Assembly (NCBI GenBank): GCA_041621405.1
Contig: JBFKAV010000076.1
Coordinates: forward strand, 1 to 16,481
Direction: 5' to 3'
DNA: 16,481 nucleotides
Origin: JBFKAV01 sp041621405
GTDB taxonomy: Bacteria > Pseudomonadota > Alphaproteobacteria > Rhodobacterales > Rhodobacteraceae
Both the position numbers and the translations under genes were made by a program. Shown one piece after another: positions 1-7,754 of this stretch. The notes below the pieces were generated by a model. The model was given only the letters and a program-made list of their open reading frames with translations, had not been told where the DNA came from and did not search any database. The number at the start of each line of letters is the position of its first letter. Positions within the stretch are counted from its first letter, which is position 1.

Positions 1-141
1 GCGAAGGTCGGCGCGGCGATCGCCGAGCGGGCCAAGAAGGCCGGGGTCTCGGAGTGCTATTTCGACCGCGGCGGCTTCCTCTTTCATGGTGGGGTAAAGG
101 CGCTCGCCGATGCCGCCCGCGAAGGCGGCCTGAAGTTCTAA
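1..141 (+). CDS. rplR: 50S ribosomal protein L18, C-terminal 46 residues (5' truncated by window)
   Basis: Reading in frame 1 from the first base gives 46 residues and a TAA. The residues YFDRGG...FHG followed by VKALADAAREGGLKF are the typical L18 C-terminus. L18 binds 5S rRNA in the large subunit's central protuberance. It lies directly upstream of rpsE, the standard spc-operon order, with only 7-10 nt before the rpsE start. The start codon and most of the protein lie outside the window, so length and promoter cannot be judged. Confidence 0.95.
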   Translation, partial: AKVGAAIAERAKKAGVSECYFDRGGFLFHGGVKALADAAREGGLKF

Positions 142-151
142 GGAGACGATG

Positions 152-718
152 ATGGCAGAACGTAGTGAGCGCCGGGACCGTCGCGACAGCCGCGATGAGA
201 CCCCGGAATTCGCCGATCGTCTCGTGGCGATCAACCGCGTGTCGAAGACGGTGAAGGGCGGCAAGCGCTTCGGCTTCGCCGCGCTCGTGGTGGTCGGCGA
301 CCAGCGCGGCCGCGTCGGCTTCGGCAAGGGCAAGGCCAAGGAGGTGCCGGAGGCGATCCGCAAGGCGACCGAGCAGGCCAAGCGCTCGATGGTCCGGGTG
401 CCGCTGCGGGAAGGCCGCACGCTGCACCACGACATCGAGGGCCGCCACGGCGCCGGCCGGGTGATCATGCGCACCTCGGTTCCGGGTACCGGAATCATCG
501 CCGGTGGCCCGATGCGGGCGGTGTTCGAGATGCTGGGCCTGCAGGACGTGGTGGCGAAGTCGCTGGGTTCGCAGAACCCCTACAACATGATCCGCGCCAC
601 CATCGACGGCCTCAAGAAGCAGGCCAGCCCCCGCAACGTCGCGGCGCGCCGCGGCAAGAAGGTGGCCGACATCCTGCCCAAGCGGGACGAGGCACCCGCC
701 GAAGCGGCGGAAGCGTAA
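152..718 (+). CDS. rpsE: 30S ribosomal protein S5
   Basis: S5 is a small-subunit protein that helps form the mRNA entry channel and contributes to decoding accuracy. About 188 residues are encoded. An acidic/basic N-terminal tail (1-18) precedes the double-stranded-RNA-binding S5 domain (FADRLVAINRVSKTVKGG, then GFGKGKAKEVPEAIRKA). The C-terminal domain carries GTGIIAGGPMRAVFE and SQNPYNMIRATIDGL. Two adjacent ATGs occur at 149 and 152. The Shine-Dalgarno AGGAGA at 141-146 sits only 2 nt from the first but 5 nt from the second, so 152 is preferred. The A/E-rich C-terminal extension (DEAPAEAAEA) is of the kind seen in alphaproteobacteria. Its TAA at 716-718 overlaps the Shine-Dalgarno of rpmD, so the two are co-transcribed. 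Confidence 0.97.
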   Translation: MAERSERRDRRDSRDETPEFADRLVAINRVSKTVKGGKRFGFAALVVVGDQRGRVGFGKGKAKEVPEAIRKATEQAKRSMVRVPLREGRTLHHDIEGRHGAGRVIMRTSVPGTGIIAGGPMRAVFEMLGLQDVVAKSLGSQNPYNMIRATIDGLKKQASPRNVAARRGKKVADILPKRDEAPAEAAEA

Positions 719-730
719 GGAGCGAGGGAC

Positions 731-922
731 ATGGCCAAGAAGACCATCGTGGTGAAGCAGATCGGCTCGCCGATCCGCCGCCCCGCCAGCCAGCGCGCCA
801 CGCTGGTGGGCCTGGGGCTGAACAAGATGCACCGCACCCGCGAGCTCGAAGACACGCCCGCGGTGCGCGGCATGGTGGCGAAGATCCCGCATCTCGTCGA
901 GATCGTGGAAGAGAAGGGCTGA
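731..922 (+). CDS. rpmD: 50S ribosomal protein L30
   Basis: 63 residues, the normal size for bacterial L30. The features KTIVVKQIGSPIRRP, QRATLVGLGLNKMHRTRELEDTP and VRGMVAKIPHLVEIV match the family. L30 is a small protein of the 50S subunit. An AGGAG Shine-Dalgarno at 718-722 overlaps the rpsE stop. In most bacteria rplO follows directly. Here about 1.5 kb with two non-ribosomal genes intervenes before rplO at 2434. Confidence 0.97.
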   Translation: MAKKTIVVKQIGSPIRRPASQRATLVGLGLNKMHRTRELEDTPAVRGMVAKIPHLVEIVEEKG

Positions 923-949
923 GCCCCTCTCGCCAACCTTGAAGCCAGG

Positions 950-977
950 ACCGACGCCCCGGGAGACCGGGGCGTTC
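950..977 (+). repeat. 28-nt direct repeat, copy 1: 9-bp hairpin with GAGA loop
   Basis: A perfect inverted repeat ACGCCCCGG / CCGGGGCGT (954-962 and 967-975) encloses a GAGA tetraloop of the stable GNRA type. The whole 28-nt block recurs identically at 1587-1614. It lies 27 nt after the rpmD stop. No T-run follows (TCGTCGTC), so termination would be imperfect. It may act as a terminator, an mRNA-stability hairpin, or a short dispersed repeat. Confidence 0.85.
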
Positions 978-1021
978 GTCGTCTCGGCGGCCGCTTTCTT
1001 CCGCAGCGCCGCCGCCCGTGC

Positions 1022-1027
1022 TAGCAT
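1022..1027 (+). promoter_or_regulatory. possible -10 element upstream of the GFA-like gene
   Basis: TAGCAT matches the -10 consensus at 4 of 6 positions and lies about 80 nt before the GFA start. The hexamer 17 nt upstream (TTCCGC, 999-1004) is a poor -35. A promoter here would make the gene independent of the spc operon, but the match is weak and could be chance. Confidence 0.25.
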
Positions 1028-1107
1028 GGCCGCCAGGCACAGGGCGAAAACGACCGTGCCCCGCAAGAGACCGTGTCGAGGCAGTGAAACATTGAAGCGG
1101 GGGAGAC

Positions 1108-1545
1108 ATGTCTCACAAGTATGCCGGCGGCTGCGACCACATCCACACCCATGCGGACCGTGACCCGGTCGACAACCACGTCTGCCACTGCAACGTCTGC
1201 AAGTCCGTGACCGGCCAGCAGACCACGCACGTGGTGTTCTTCAAGCACGGCGATCTCGCGGTCGACCATCCGGAAAAGCTGAAGCGGCAGCCGTTCAACG
1301 CCCAGAACCCGGACGGCCCGCTCGAGCTCTGCACCTGCGCCGATTGCGGCGCTCCAATCATGCTCGACGACAAGCAGAAACGGATCCGCGTCGCGGTGCC
1401 GAACATCATGGGCTACGGCGCCGGGTTTCCCGAGGCGACCTACCACGCCTTCTACGACGACACGAAGGGCTACCCGAAGCCGAACGACGGCCGCCCGGTC
1501 TACGAGGGCTTCCGGCCGGATTTCGTCATGCCGAAGGGGGCGTGA
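1108..1545 (+). CDS. GFA-family (glutathione-dependent formaldehyde-activating-like) zinc protein
   Basis: 145 residues, shorter than the roughly 190 of characterised Gfa. The catalytic zinc triad appears as CHCNVC (C26, C28, C31) followed by K and G, and the second half of the structural site as CADCG (C77, C80). The usual N-terminal CxC of the structural site is reduced to C9-D-H11, so one ligand would be His or missing. Gfa is proposed to join formaldehyde and glutathione to S-hydroxymethylglutathione, but most members of this fold are untested, so substrate is unknown here. Start is ATG 1108 with GGGGAG at 1100-1105. It sits between rpmD and the DUF2585 gene, flanked by identical hairpins, and may be a separate transcription unit. 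Family assignment is good; function is not. Confidence 0.82.
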   Translation: MSHKYAGGCDHIHTHADRDPVDNHVCHCNVCKSVTGQQTTHVVFFKHGDLAVDHPEKLKRQPFNAQNPDGPLELCTCADCGAPIMLDDKQKRIRVAVPNIMGYGAGFPEATYHAFYDDTKGYPKPNDGRPVYEGFRPDFVMPKGA

Positions 1546-1586
1546 CCTCGGCCAAGCCCTCTCCAAGGCCTTTGCCCGCAATGCAA

Positions 1587-1614
1587 ACCGACGCCCCGGG
1601 AGACCGGGGCGTTC
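1587..1614 (+). repeat. 28-nt direct repeat, copy 2: 9-bp hairpin with GAGA loop
   Basis: Identical to the block at 950-977: arms at 1591-1599 and 1604-1612, GAGA loop at 1600-1603. It lies 41 nt after the GFA stop and is followed by TCTCTGCT, slightly richer in T than copy 1. It is the likely 3' end signal of the GFA transcript. Together the two copies bracket the GFA gene exactly. Confidence 0.85.
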
Positions 1615-1628
1615 TCTGCTGCCGCCGA

Positions 1629-1657
1629 TTGTGAACCGACCCAGGGGCGGCTAGCGT
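1629..1657 (+). promoter_or_regulatory. weak promoter candidate for the DUF2585 gene
   Basis: TTGTGA (1629-1634) and TAGCGT (1652-1657) are 17 nt apart and 18 nt before the TTG start at 1676. Each hexamer is only a partial match to consensus, so the call rests mainly on the spacing and on the hairpin just upstream. Confidence 0.25.
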
Positions 1658-1675
1658 CCGCGCAAGCAGCGCGAC

Positions 1676-2290
1676 TTGCACGGCGAGGCCCCGGCGGCCG
1701 TTCGATTCCTCCACGCCGCCGCCGTGCTCGGGGCTTTCGTAATCGCCCTCACGCTCTGGGCCTGGGGCCAGCCGCCCGTCTGCACTACCGGCGAGGTCCG
1801 GCCCTGGATCGGCTCGATCTGGTCGAGCGAGAACTCCCAGCAGGTGGCCGATTGGTACACGCTCTCCCACGTCGTTCACGGAATGCTGGTCGCGCTCCTG
1901 GGACGGATCTTCGGCCGCTGGATCGGCTATCCCGTGCTGCTCTCCGTAGCGATCGGGACCGCCGTCGGCTGGGAGATCGACGAGCACACCGACTGGGTCC
2001 TCGAGCAGTTCCGCGCCACGACGATCTACCAGGGATACCACGGCGACAGCGTGCTCAACGCCGTCTGCGGTTACCTGTTCATGCTTGCAGGCTTCTTCCT
2101 CGCCAACGCGCGCAGGATGGCCTGGCTTCTCGCCCTGATCGCCGTCCTCGAGGTTGGCTCGGCCCTCACCGCCCGCGACAGCCTGACGCTGACGACGCTC
2201 CAGCTGGTCTATCCGAATCCGGCCATCGAAGCCTGGCAGCAGGAGATCAATCCCCGGACACAGTCGGGGCCACACGCAACCCCGCCGTAG
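1676..2290 (+). CDS. DUF2585 (UPF0314) family membrane protein of unknown function
   Basis: Up to 204 residues with about five hydrophobic segments (roughly 11-30, 64-80, 84-99, 125-143, 148-165). The conserved core GQPPVC, SSENSQQVADWYTLSHVVHG, GWEI(D)E, YHGDSVLNAV and LVYP..AI..WQ is that of the DUF2585 family, conserved in alphaproteobacteria but without known function. The histidines, acidic residues and polar SSENSQ beside membrane segments would fit a buried catalytic or binding site, but this is inference. The start is uncertain: the open frame begins after a TAG at 1652-1654. The first usable codon is TTG 1676; GTG 1724 is the alternative and would remove 16 residues. No clear Shine-Dalgarno precedes either. 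It lies within the spc operon, 143 nt before rplO. Confidence 0.8.
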   Translation: MHGEAPAAVRFLHAAAVLGAFVIALTLWAWGQPPVCTTGEVRPWIGSIWSSENSQQVADWYTLSHVVHGMLVALLGRIFGRWIGYPVLLSVAIGTAVGWEIDEHTDWVLEQFRATTIYQGYHGDSVLNAVCGYLFMLAGFFLANARRMAWLLALIAVLEVGSALTARDSLTLTTLQLVYPNPAIEAWQQEINPRTQSGPHATPP

Positions 2291-2385
2291 CGGGGCAATA
2301 GCCGCTCTTGATCCGGGGCTCCTTCCCGTCTATACGCCCGCGATGGCCTCGAGAGGGCCCGAGTCACAAGCAAGAAATGCCGCGT

Positions 2386-2412
2386 TTGACCCATCCGTCG
2401 CTTGGGGGTCAA
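2386..2412 (+). promoter_or_regulatory. TTGACCC/GGGTCAA inverted repeat in the rplO leader
   Basis: TTGACCC (2386-2392) and GGGTCAA (2406-2412) form a 7-bp stem with a 13-nt loop, ending 21 nt before the rplO ATG and close to its Shine-Dalgarno. TTGACC could also serve as a -35 box, but no good -10 lies 16-18 nt downstream (TCAATT is weak). It may be a leader hairpin or an operator controlling entry into the rplO-secY-adk segment. Confidence 0.4.
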
Positions 2413-2433
2413 TTCCGGCCAAGGAGAAGCGAC

Positions 2434-2919
2434 ATGAAACTCAACGACCTCCGCGACAACGAGGGCGCCACCAAGAAGCGCCTGCGCATCGGGCGTGGTG
2501 CCGGCTCCGGAAAGGGCAAGACCGGCGGGCGCGGCATCAAGGGCCAGAAGTCCCGCTCGGGCGTGGCGCTGAATGCCTACGAAGGCGGCCAGATGCCGCT
2601 CTACATGCGGCTGCCGAAGCGCGGCTTCAACAAGCCAAACCGCAAGCAGTTCGCGGTGGTGAACCTCGGTCTGATCCAGAAGTTCGTCGACGCCAAGAAG
2701 CTCGACGCCAAGAAGGAGATCACCGAGGACGTGCTGGTCGAGAGCGGGCTGGTGCGCCGCAAGCTCGACGGCATCCGGGTGCTCGCCAAGGGCGAGATCA
2801 CCGCGAAGCTGAAGCTCGCCGTGACCGGCGCCTCGAAATCCGCCATCGCGGCGGTGGAGAAGGCCGGCGGCTCGCTCACGGTCACGTCCGCGCCAGCGGC
2901 TGAGCCGGCGGCCGAATAA
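2434..2919 (+). CDS. rplO: 50S ribosomal protein L15
   Basis: 161 residues. The basic, glycine-rich N-terminal part (KLNDLRDNEGATKKRLRIG, GRGAGSGKGKTGGRGIKGQ, SRSG) and the following MPLYMRLPKRGFNK are typical of L15, which binds 23S rRNA late in large-subunit assembly. The C-terminal half carries the family's LAVTGASKSAIAAVEKAGG. The ATG at 2434 has AAGGAGA at 2421-2427. The reading frame is open farther upstream, to before 2308, but that stretch has no L15 similarity. It is followed by secY 98 nt downstream. It ends in an Ala/Glu-rich tail (APAAEPAAE). Confidence 0.97.
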   Translation: MKLNDLRDNEGATKKRLRIGRGAGSGKGKTGGRGIKGQKSRSGVALNAYEGGQMPLYMRLPKRGFNKPNRKQFAVVNLGLIQKFVDAKKLDAKKEITEDVLVESGLVRRKLDGIRVLAKGEITAKLKLAVTGASKSAIAAVEKAGGSLTVTSAPAAEPAAE

Positions 2920-2929
2920 GCGCTTGTGG

Positions 2930-2996
2930 GGGGCGCCTTCGCCCCTTACATCAAGCCAAGTTTCCGCGCCGCCGACCGGGAACGGTCCGGCGGCGC
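2930..2996 (+). promoter_or_regulatory. two hairpins in the rplO-secY gap
   Basis: Hairpin 1 pairs GGGGCG (2930-2935) with CGCCCC (2940-2945) around CCTT, followed by TT. Hairpin 2 pairs GCGCCGCCG (2966-2974) with CGGCGGCGC (2988-2996), extended by ACC/GGT with one bulged C. Neither has a T-run. They may act as partial terminators or stabilise the 3' end of the ribosomal-protein message so that secY is expressed at a different level. Confidence 0.5.
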
Positions 2997-3017
2997 GCGC
3001 ATGAAAGACAGGGCATC

Positions 3018-4393
<1,376 letters not shown>

Positions 4394-4397
<4 letters not shown>

Positions 4398-5044
4398 TCA
4401 ACATCATCCTTCTCGGCCCGCCGGGGGCCGGAAAGGGCACGCAGGCGCGTCTGCTCACCGAGGCGCGCGGGCTGGTCCAGCTCTCCACCGGCGACATGCT
4501 GCGCGAGGCCCGCGCCTCGGGGACCGCCATGGGCAGGAAGGTCGCGGAGGTGATGGACCGCGGCGATCTGGTCACCGACGAGATCGTGATCGGCCTGATC
4601 GAGGAGAGGCTCGCCGGCGCCGAGGGCGCGGGCTTCATCTTCGACGGCTTCCCCCGCACGCTGGCGCAGGCCGACGCTCTGGGCGCGCTGCTCGACCGGC
4701 TCGGGCTGCGCCTCGATGCGGCCATCGAGATGCGGGTCGACGACGCCGCGCTGGTGGCCCGGATCTCGGGCCGCTTCACCTGCGGCAATTGCGGCGAGGT
4801 CTACCACGACGACACCAAGCCCACGGCCAAGCCCGGCATCTGCGACAAATGCGGCTCCACCGACCTCCGCCGCCGCGCCGACGACAACGCCGAGGCGCTG
4901 AAGCAGCGGCTGATGGAGTACTACAAGAAGACCTCGCCGCTGATTGGCTACTACTACGCAAAGGGCAAGCTCGCCGTGGTCGATGGCCTGGCCGAGATCG
5001 ACAGCGTCGCCAAGGGCATTGCCGAGGTGCTTGACAAAGGCTGA
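4394..5044 (+). CDS. adk: adenylate kinase, zinc-LID type
   Basis: 216 residues. It catalyses ATP + AMP to 2 ADP in the cytosol. The P-loop GPPGAGKGTQ is at 8-17; the AMP-binding STGDMLR begins at 31 and DGFPRT at 84. The LID holds four cysteines, C130-x2-C133 and C150-x2-C153, forming the structural zinc site of many non-enteric adenylate kinases. RRRADD (159-164) supplies LID arginines. The ATG at 4394 overlaps the secY stop by 4 nt (ATGA), so translation is probably coupled to secY, as is common in spc operons. The frame is open far upstream, inside secY, but that part is not Adk. Confidence 0.97.
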
Positions 5045-5052
5045 CCCCGGCC

Positions 5053-5080
5053 TTGACGCGCCGGTCAATTGCCCATAAGT
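5053..5080 (+). promoter_or_regulatory. probable promoter of the rpsM-rpsK-rpoA-rplQ (alpha) unit
   Basis: TTGACG at 5053-5058 is followed after 15-16 nt by CATAAG(T) at 5074-5080, nine bases after the adk stop. The long 5' leader (about 155 nt) to rpsM would carry the hairpin at 5154-5182. TTGAC (5053-5057) and GTCAA (5064-5068) also form an inverted repeat over the -35 region, which could hold a regulator. Spacing is a little short. Confidence 0.55.
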
Positions 5081-5153
5081 CACGGCGTCTCGCAAGAGAA
5101 TCATCTTGTTTTTCGGGTGCTCCCGCTCCGTCGAAACGCAAGAAATCCTAGCC

Positions 5154-5182
5154 GGCCCGGCGGCCTCCGCGCCTCCCGGGCC
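5154..5182 (+). promoter_or_regulatory. leader hairpin upstream of rpsM
   Basis: GGCCCGG (5154-5160) pairs with CCGGGCC (5176-5182) around a 15-nt loop, followed by an A-rich stretch (GAAAAAAGG, 5191-5199). In many bacteria the alpha operon leader binds S4 for feedback control. S4 is not encoded in this operon here and I cannot show an S4 site, so only the hairpin is claimed. Confidence 0.35.
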
Positions 5183-5240
5183 TCAGTTGTGAAAAAAGGT
5201 TCTGGCACTACGGAACCGCAACGAAAGGACCACGCGCCCC

Positions 5241-5609
5241 ATGGCACGTATCGCTGGCGTCAACATTCCGACCGCGAAGCGCGTACCCGTCGCGCTGACC
5301 TACATCCACGGCATCGGCCCGTCCGCCGCCGGGAAGATCTGCGAGGCGGTGAAGATCGAGCCCTCGCGCCGGGTCAACGAGCTTTCCGACGCCGAGGTGT
5401 TGGCGATCCGCGAGCACATCGACGCCAACTACTCCGTCGAGGGCGACCTGCGCCGCGACACCCAGATGAACATCAAGCGGCTGATGGACCTCGGCTGCTA
5501 CCGCGGCCTGCGCCATCGCCGCGGCCTCCCGGTGCGCGGCCAGCGCACCCACACCAACGCGCGGACGCGCAAAGGCCCGGCGAAGCCGATCGCCGGCAAG
5601 AAGAAGTAA
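5241..5609 (+). CDS. rpsM: 30S ribosomal protein S13
   Basis: 122 residues, normal for S13, which sits in the small-subunit head and contacts the P-site tRNA and L5. The features ARIAGVNIPTAKRVPVALT, YIHGIGPSAAGKIC, RDTQMNIKRLMDLGCYRGLRHRRGLPVRGQRT and the basic tail NARTRKGPAKPIAGKKK are all typical. The ATG at 5241 follows AAAGGA (5224-5229) at a rather long 11-nt spacing. It is the first gene after the candidate promoter at 5053. Its TAA is 14 nt before rpsK. Confidence 0.97.
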   Translation: MARIAGVNIPTAKRVPVALTYIHGIGPSAAGKICEAVKIEPSRRVNELSDAEVLAIREHIDANYSVEGDLRRDTQMNIKRLMDLGCYRGLRHRRGLPVRGQRTHTNARTRKGPAKPIAGKKK

Positions 5610-5623
5610 GGGAGGGCAGAGAA

Positions 5624-6013
5624 ATGGCACGCGAAAAAGTCCGCGCCAAGCGGAAGGAACGCAAGAACATCGCCACCGGCGTGGCGCACGTGAACTCGTC
5701 GTTCAACAACACCAAGATCCTGATCTCCGACGTGCAGGGCAACGCGATCTCGTGGTCGTCGGCCGGCACGATGGGCTTCAAGGGCAGCCGCAAGTCCACC
5801 CCATACGCCGCGCAGATGGCCGCCGAGGACGCGGCCCGCAAGGCGCAGGAGCACGGCGTGAAGACGCTCGAGGTGGAAGTGCAGGGGCCGGGCTCGGGCC
5901 GCGAATCGGCGCTTCGGGCGCTGGCCGCCGCGGGCCTACAGATCACCTCGATCCGCGACGTCACGCCGATCGCGCACAACGGCTGCCGGCCGCCCAAGCG
6001 CCGCCGGGTGTAA
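5624..6013 (+). CDS. rpsK: 30S ribosomal protein S11
   Basis: 129 residues, the expected size. S11 is part of the platform and the Shine-Dalgarno cleft. Family features are GVAHVNSSFNNTKILISDVQGN, SWSSAGTMGFKGSRKSTPYAAQ, VEVQGPGSGRESALRAL and the C-terminal DVTPIAHNGCRPPKRRRV. The ATG at 5624 is preceded by GGGAGGG (5610-5616). The frame stays open upstream through rpsM, but that sequence is not S11. It is followed by a strong GC hairpin before rpoA. Confidence 0.97.
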   Translation: MAREKVRAKRKERKNIATGVAHVNSSFNNTKILISDVQGNAISWSSAGTMGFKGSRKSTPYAAQMAAEDAARKAQEHGVKTLEVEVQGPGSGRESALRALAAAGLQITSIRDVTPIAHNGCRPPKRRRV

Positions 6014-6030
6014 TTCGGAATTCCGGCTCC

Positions 6031-6056
6031 GGGCCGCGCGCATCGCCGCGCGGCCC
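6031..6056 (+). promoter_or_regulatory. 10-bp GC hairpin between rpsK and rpoA
   Basis: GGGCCGCGCG (6031-6040) pairs perfectly with CGCGCGGCCC (6047-6056) around CATCGC. TTTT occurs only at 6069-6072, too far away for a textbook terminator. It probably protects the rpsM-rpsK message or partly attenuates before rpoA. A 10-nt palindrome CGGAATTCCG lies just upstream at 6016-6025. I see no convincing promoter between this hairpin and rpoA. Confidence 0.55.
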
Positions 6057-6131
6057 CAGCCTTCGTCATTTTGAACCTCGGGCGTCCGCCGCTTTGGACA
6101 TGAGCAGCGGACAGGAATGGAGGCGACACCC

Positions 6132-7148
6132 ATGATCCACAAGAACTGGGCCGAACTTATCAAGCCCGCGCAACTCGACATCCGCCCGGGCGCCGACCCG
6201 TCGCGGCAGGCGACCGTGGTTGCCGAGCCGCTGGAGCGCGGCTTCGGCCTGACGCTCGGCAACTCGCTGCGCCGGGTGCTGATGTCGTCGCTGCAGGGCG
6301 CGGCGATCACCTCGGTGCAGATCGACAACGTGCTGCACGAGTTCTCCTCGGTGCCGGGCGTCCGCGAGGACGTGACCGACGTCGTGCTGAACCTCAAGGG
6401 CGTCGCGATCCGGATGGACGTCGAGGGGCCAAAGCGGCTGTCGATCTCCGCCAAGGGCCCGGCGGTGGTGACCGCGGGCGACATCTCGACCAGCGCGGGC
6501 ATCGAGATCCTGAACCGCGACCACGTGATCTGCCACCTCGACGAGGGCGCAGAGGTGTTCATGGAGCTCACGGTGAATGGCGGCAAGGGCTATGTCGCCG
6601 CCGACAAGAACCGCCCCGAGGACAGCCCGATCGGCCTCATCCCGGTCGACGCGATCTATTCGCCGGTCAAGAAGGTGAGCTACGAGGTCACGCCGACCCG
6701 CGAGGGCCAGGTGCTCGACTACGACAAGCTGACGATGAAGGTCGAGACCGACGGCTCGCTCTCGCCCGAGGACGCGGTCGCCTATGCCGCCCGGATCCTG
6801 CAGGACCAGCTGTCGATCTTCGTCACCTTCGAGGAGCCGGAGGCCGCCGGCAAGGCCGAGTCCGAGGAGGCGCTGGAGTTCAACCCGCTCCTGCTGAAGA
6901 AGGTCGACGAGCTCGAGCTCTCGGTGCGCTCGGCGAACTGCCTGAAGAACGACAACATCGTCTATATCGGCGACCTGATCCAGAAGACCGAGGCGGAGAT
7001 GCTGCGCACCCCGAACTTCGGCAGGAAGTCGCTCAACGAGATCAAGGAAGTGCTCTCGGGCATGGGTCTGCACCTCGGCATGGACGTCGAGGACTGGCCG
7101 CCGGAGAACATCGAGGATCTGGCCAAGAAGTTCGAGGACCAGTTCTAG
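6132..7148 (+). CDS. rpoA: RNA polymerase alpha subunit
   Basis: 338 residues. The N-terminal assembly domain contains FGLTLGNSLRRVLMSSLQGAAI and the C-terminal domain starts near 255. The CTD carries R266 in VRSANCLK, the counterpart of the E. coli R265 that contacts UP elements, plus RTPNFGRKSLNEIKEVL and WPPENI. The frame has an ATG at 6117, but GGAGG at 6119-6123 is 8 nt before ATG 6132 and the family starts MIHKNW, so 6132 is chosen. Alpha dimerises to nucleate core RNA polymerase and receives activator contacts. Confidence 0.97.
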   Translation: MIHKNWAELIKPAQLDIRPGADPSRQATVVAEPLERGFGLTLGNSLRRVLMSSLQGAAITSVQIDNVLHEFSSVPGVREDVTDVVLNLKGVAIRMDVEGPKRLSISAKGPAVVTAGDISTSAGIEILNRDHVICHLDEGAEVFMELTVNGGKGYVAADKNRPEDSPIGLIPVDAIYSPVKKVSYEVTPTREGQVLDYDKLTMKVETDGSLSPEDAVAYAARILQDQLSIFVTFEEPEAAGKAESEEALEFNPLLLKKVDELELSVRSANCLKNDNIVYIGDLIQKTEAEMLRTPNFGRKSLNEIKEVLSGMGLHLGMDVEDWPPENIEDLAKKFEDQF

Positions 7149-7201
7149 GGCGGCGGGACCGATCCCCGCCATCCGCCCCGGGCATCAACGCCCCAAGGAG
7201 A

Positions 7202-7224
7202 GCGGGCCTGAACGCAAGGCCCGC
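7202..7224 (+). promoter_or_regulatory. 8-bp hairpin between rpoA and rplQ
   Basis: GCGGGCCT (7202-7209) pairs with AGGCCCGC (7217-7224) around GAACGCA, ending 15 nt before the rplQ Shine-Dalgarno. No T-run follows. It could mark an mRNA-processing or stability point within the operon. Confidence 0.45.
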
Positions 7225-7253
7225 CGGACAAAGCAAAACGAAGGAGCAAAGAC

Positions 7254-7676
7254 ATGCGTCACGGAAGCGGCTACCGCCGCCTGAACCGAACCCACGAACA
7301 CCGCAAGGCGATGTTCTCGAACCTCGCCGGCGCGCTGATCGAGCACGAGCAGATCAAGACCACGCTGCCGAAGGCCAAGGACCTGCGCCGGGTCGCCGAG
7401 AAGCTGATCACGCTGGCCAAGCGCGGCGACCTGCATGCCCGTCGCCTGGCCGCGTCGCAGCTCAAGCAGGATGCCCACGTCGGCAAGCTCTTCGAGGTGC
7501 TGGGGCCCCGCTACAAGGAGCGCCAGGGCGGCTACGTGCGGGTGCTGAGGGCCGGCTTCCGCTACGGCGACATGGCGCCGATGGCGATCGTCGAGCTGGT
7601 GGATCGCGACACCACCGCCAAGGGCGCCGCCGACCTTGCCCGCCTCGAGACCGAGGAAACGGCGGACGAGGCCTGA
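7254..7676 (+). CDS. rplQ: 50S ribosomal protein L17
   Basis: 140 residues, with the family signature MRHGSGYRRLNRTHEHRKAM, then LANL-type AGALIEHEQIKTTLPKAKDLR and the C-terminal GGYVRVLRAGFRYGDMAPMAIVELVDRD. L17 lies near the polypeptide exit of the large subunit. AAGGAG (7241-7246) precedes ATG 7254. It is the last gene of the ribosomal cluster and is followed by a terminator at 7703-7731. Confidence 0.97.
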   Translation: MRHGSGYRRLNRTHEHRKAMFSNLAGALIEHEQIKTTLPKAKDLRRVAEKLITLAKRGDLHARRLAASQLKQDAHVGKLFEVLGPRYKERQGGYVRVLRAGFRYGDMAPMAIVELVDRDTTAKGAADLARLETEETADEA

Positions 7677-7702
7677 GGCCATACGCAGCAGGCCAGAAAG
7701 CG

Positions 7703-7731
7703 AAAGGCCCTGCCTTGCGGCGGGGCCCTTT
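7703..7731 (+). terminator. terminator after rplQ, probably bidirectional
   Basis: AAAGG (7703-7707) and CCCTGCC (7708-7714) pair with GGCGGGG (7719-7725) and CCTTT (7727-7731), with C7726 bulged and TTGC as loop. The symmetric A-run and T-run mean it can act on both strands, ending rplQ from the left and the small reverse ORF from the right. Confidence 0.7.
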
Positions 7732-7754
7732 ACCTTGAAGAAGCGTCGGAGCGC

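Noticed and set aside
939..1163. 74-codon forward open frame between rpmD and the GFA gene
   Set aside because: It runs through the hairpin repeat and into the GFA gene in another frame, with no ribosome site or protein-like composition.
5081..5240. S4-binding autoregulatory pseudoknot in the rpsM leader
   Set aside because: Only a simple 7-bp hairpin is visible and no S4 gene is in this operon; no evidence for the E. coli-type pseudoknot.
5069..6013. Apparent N-terminally extended S11 of 314 residues
   Set aside because: The upstream part is leader plus rpsM out of frame; S11 begins at 5624 with a Shine-Dalgarno.
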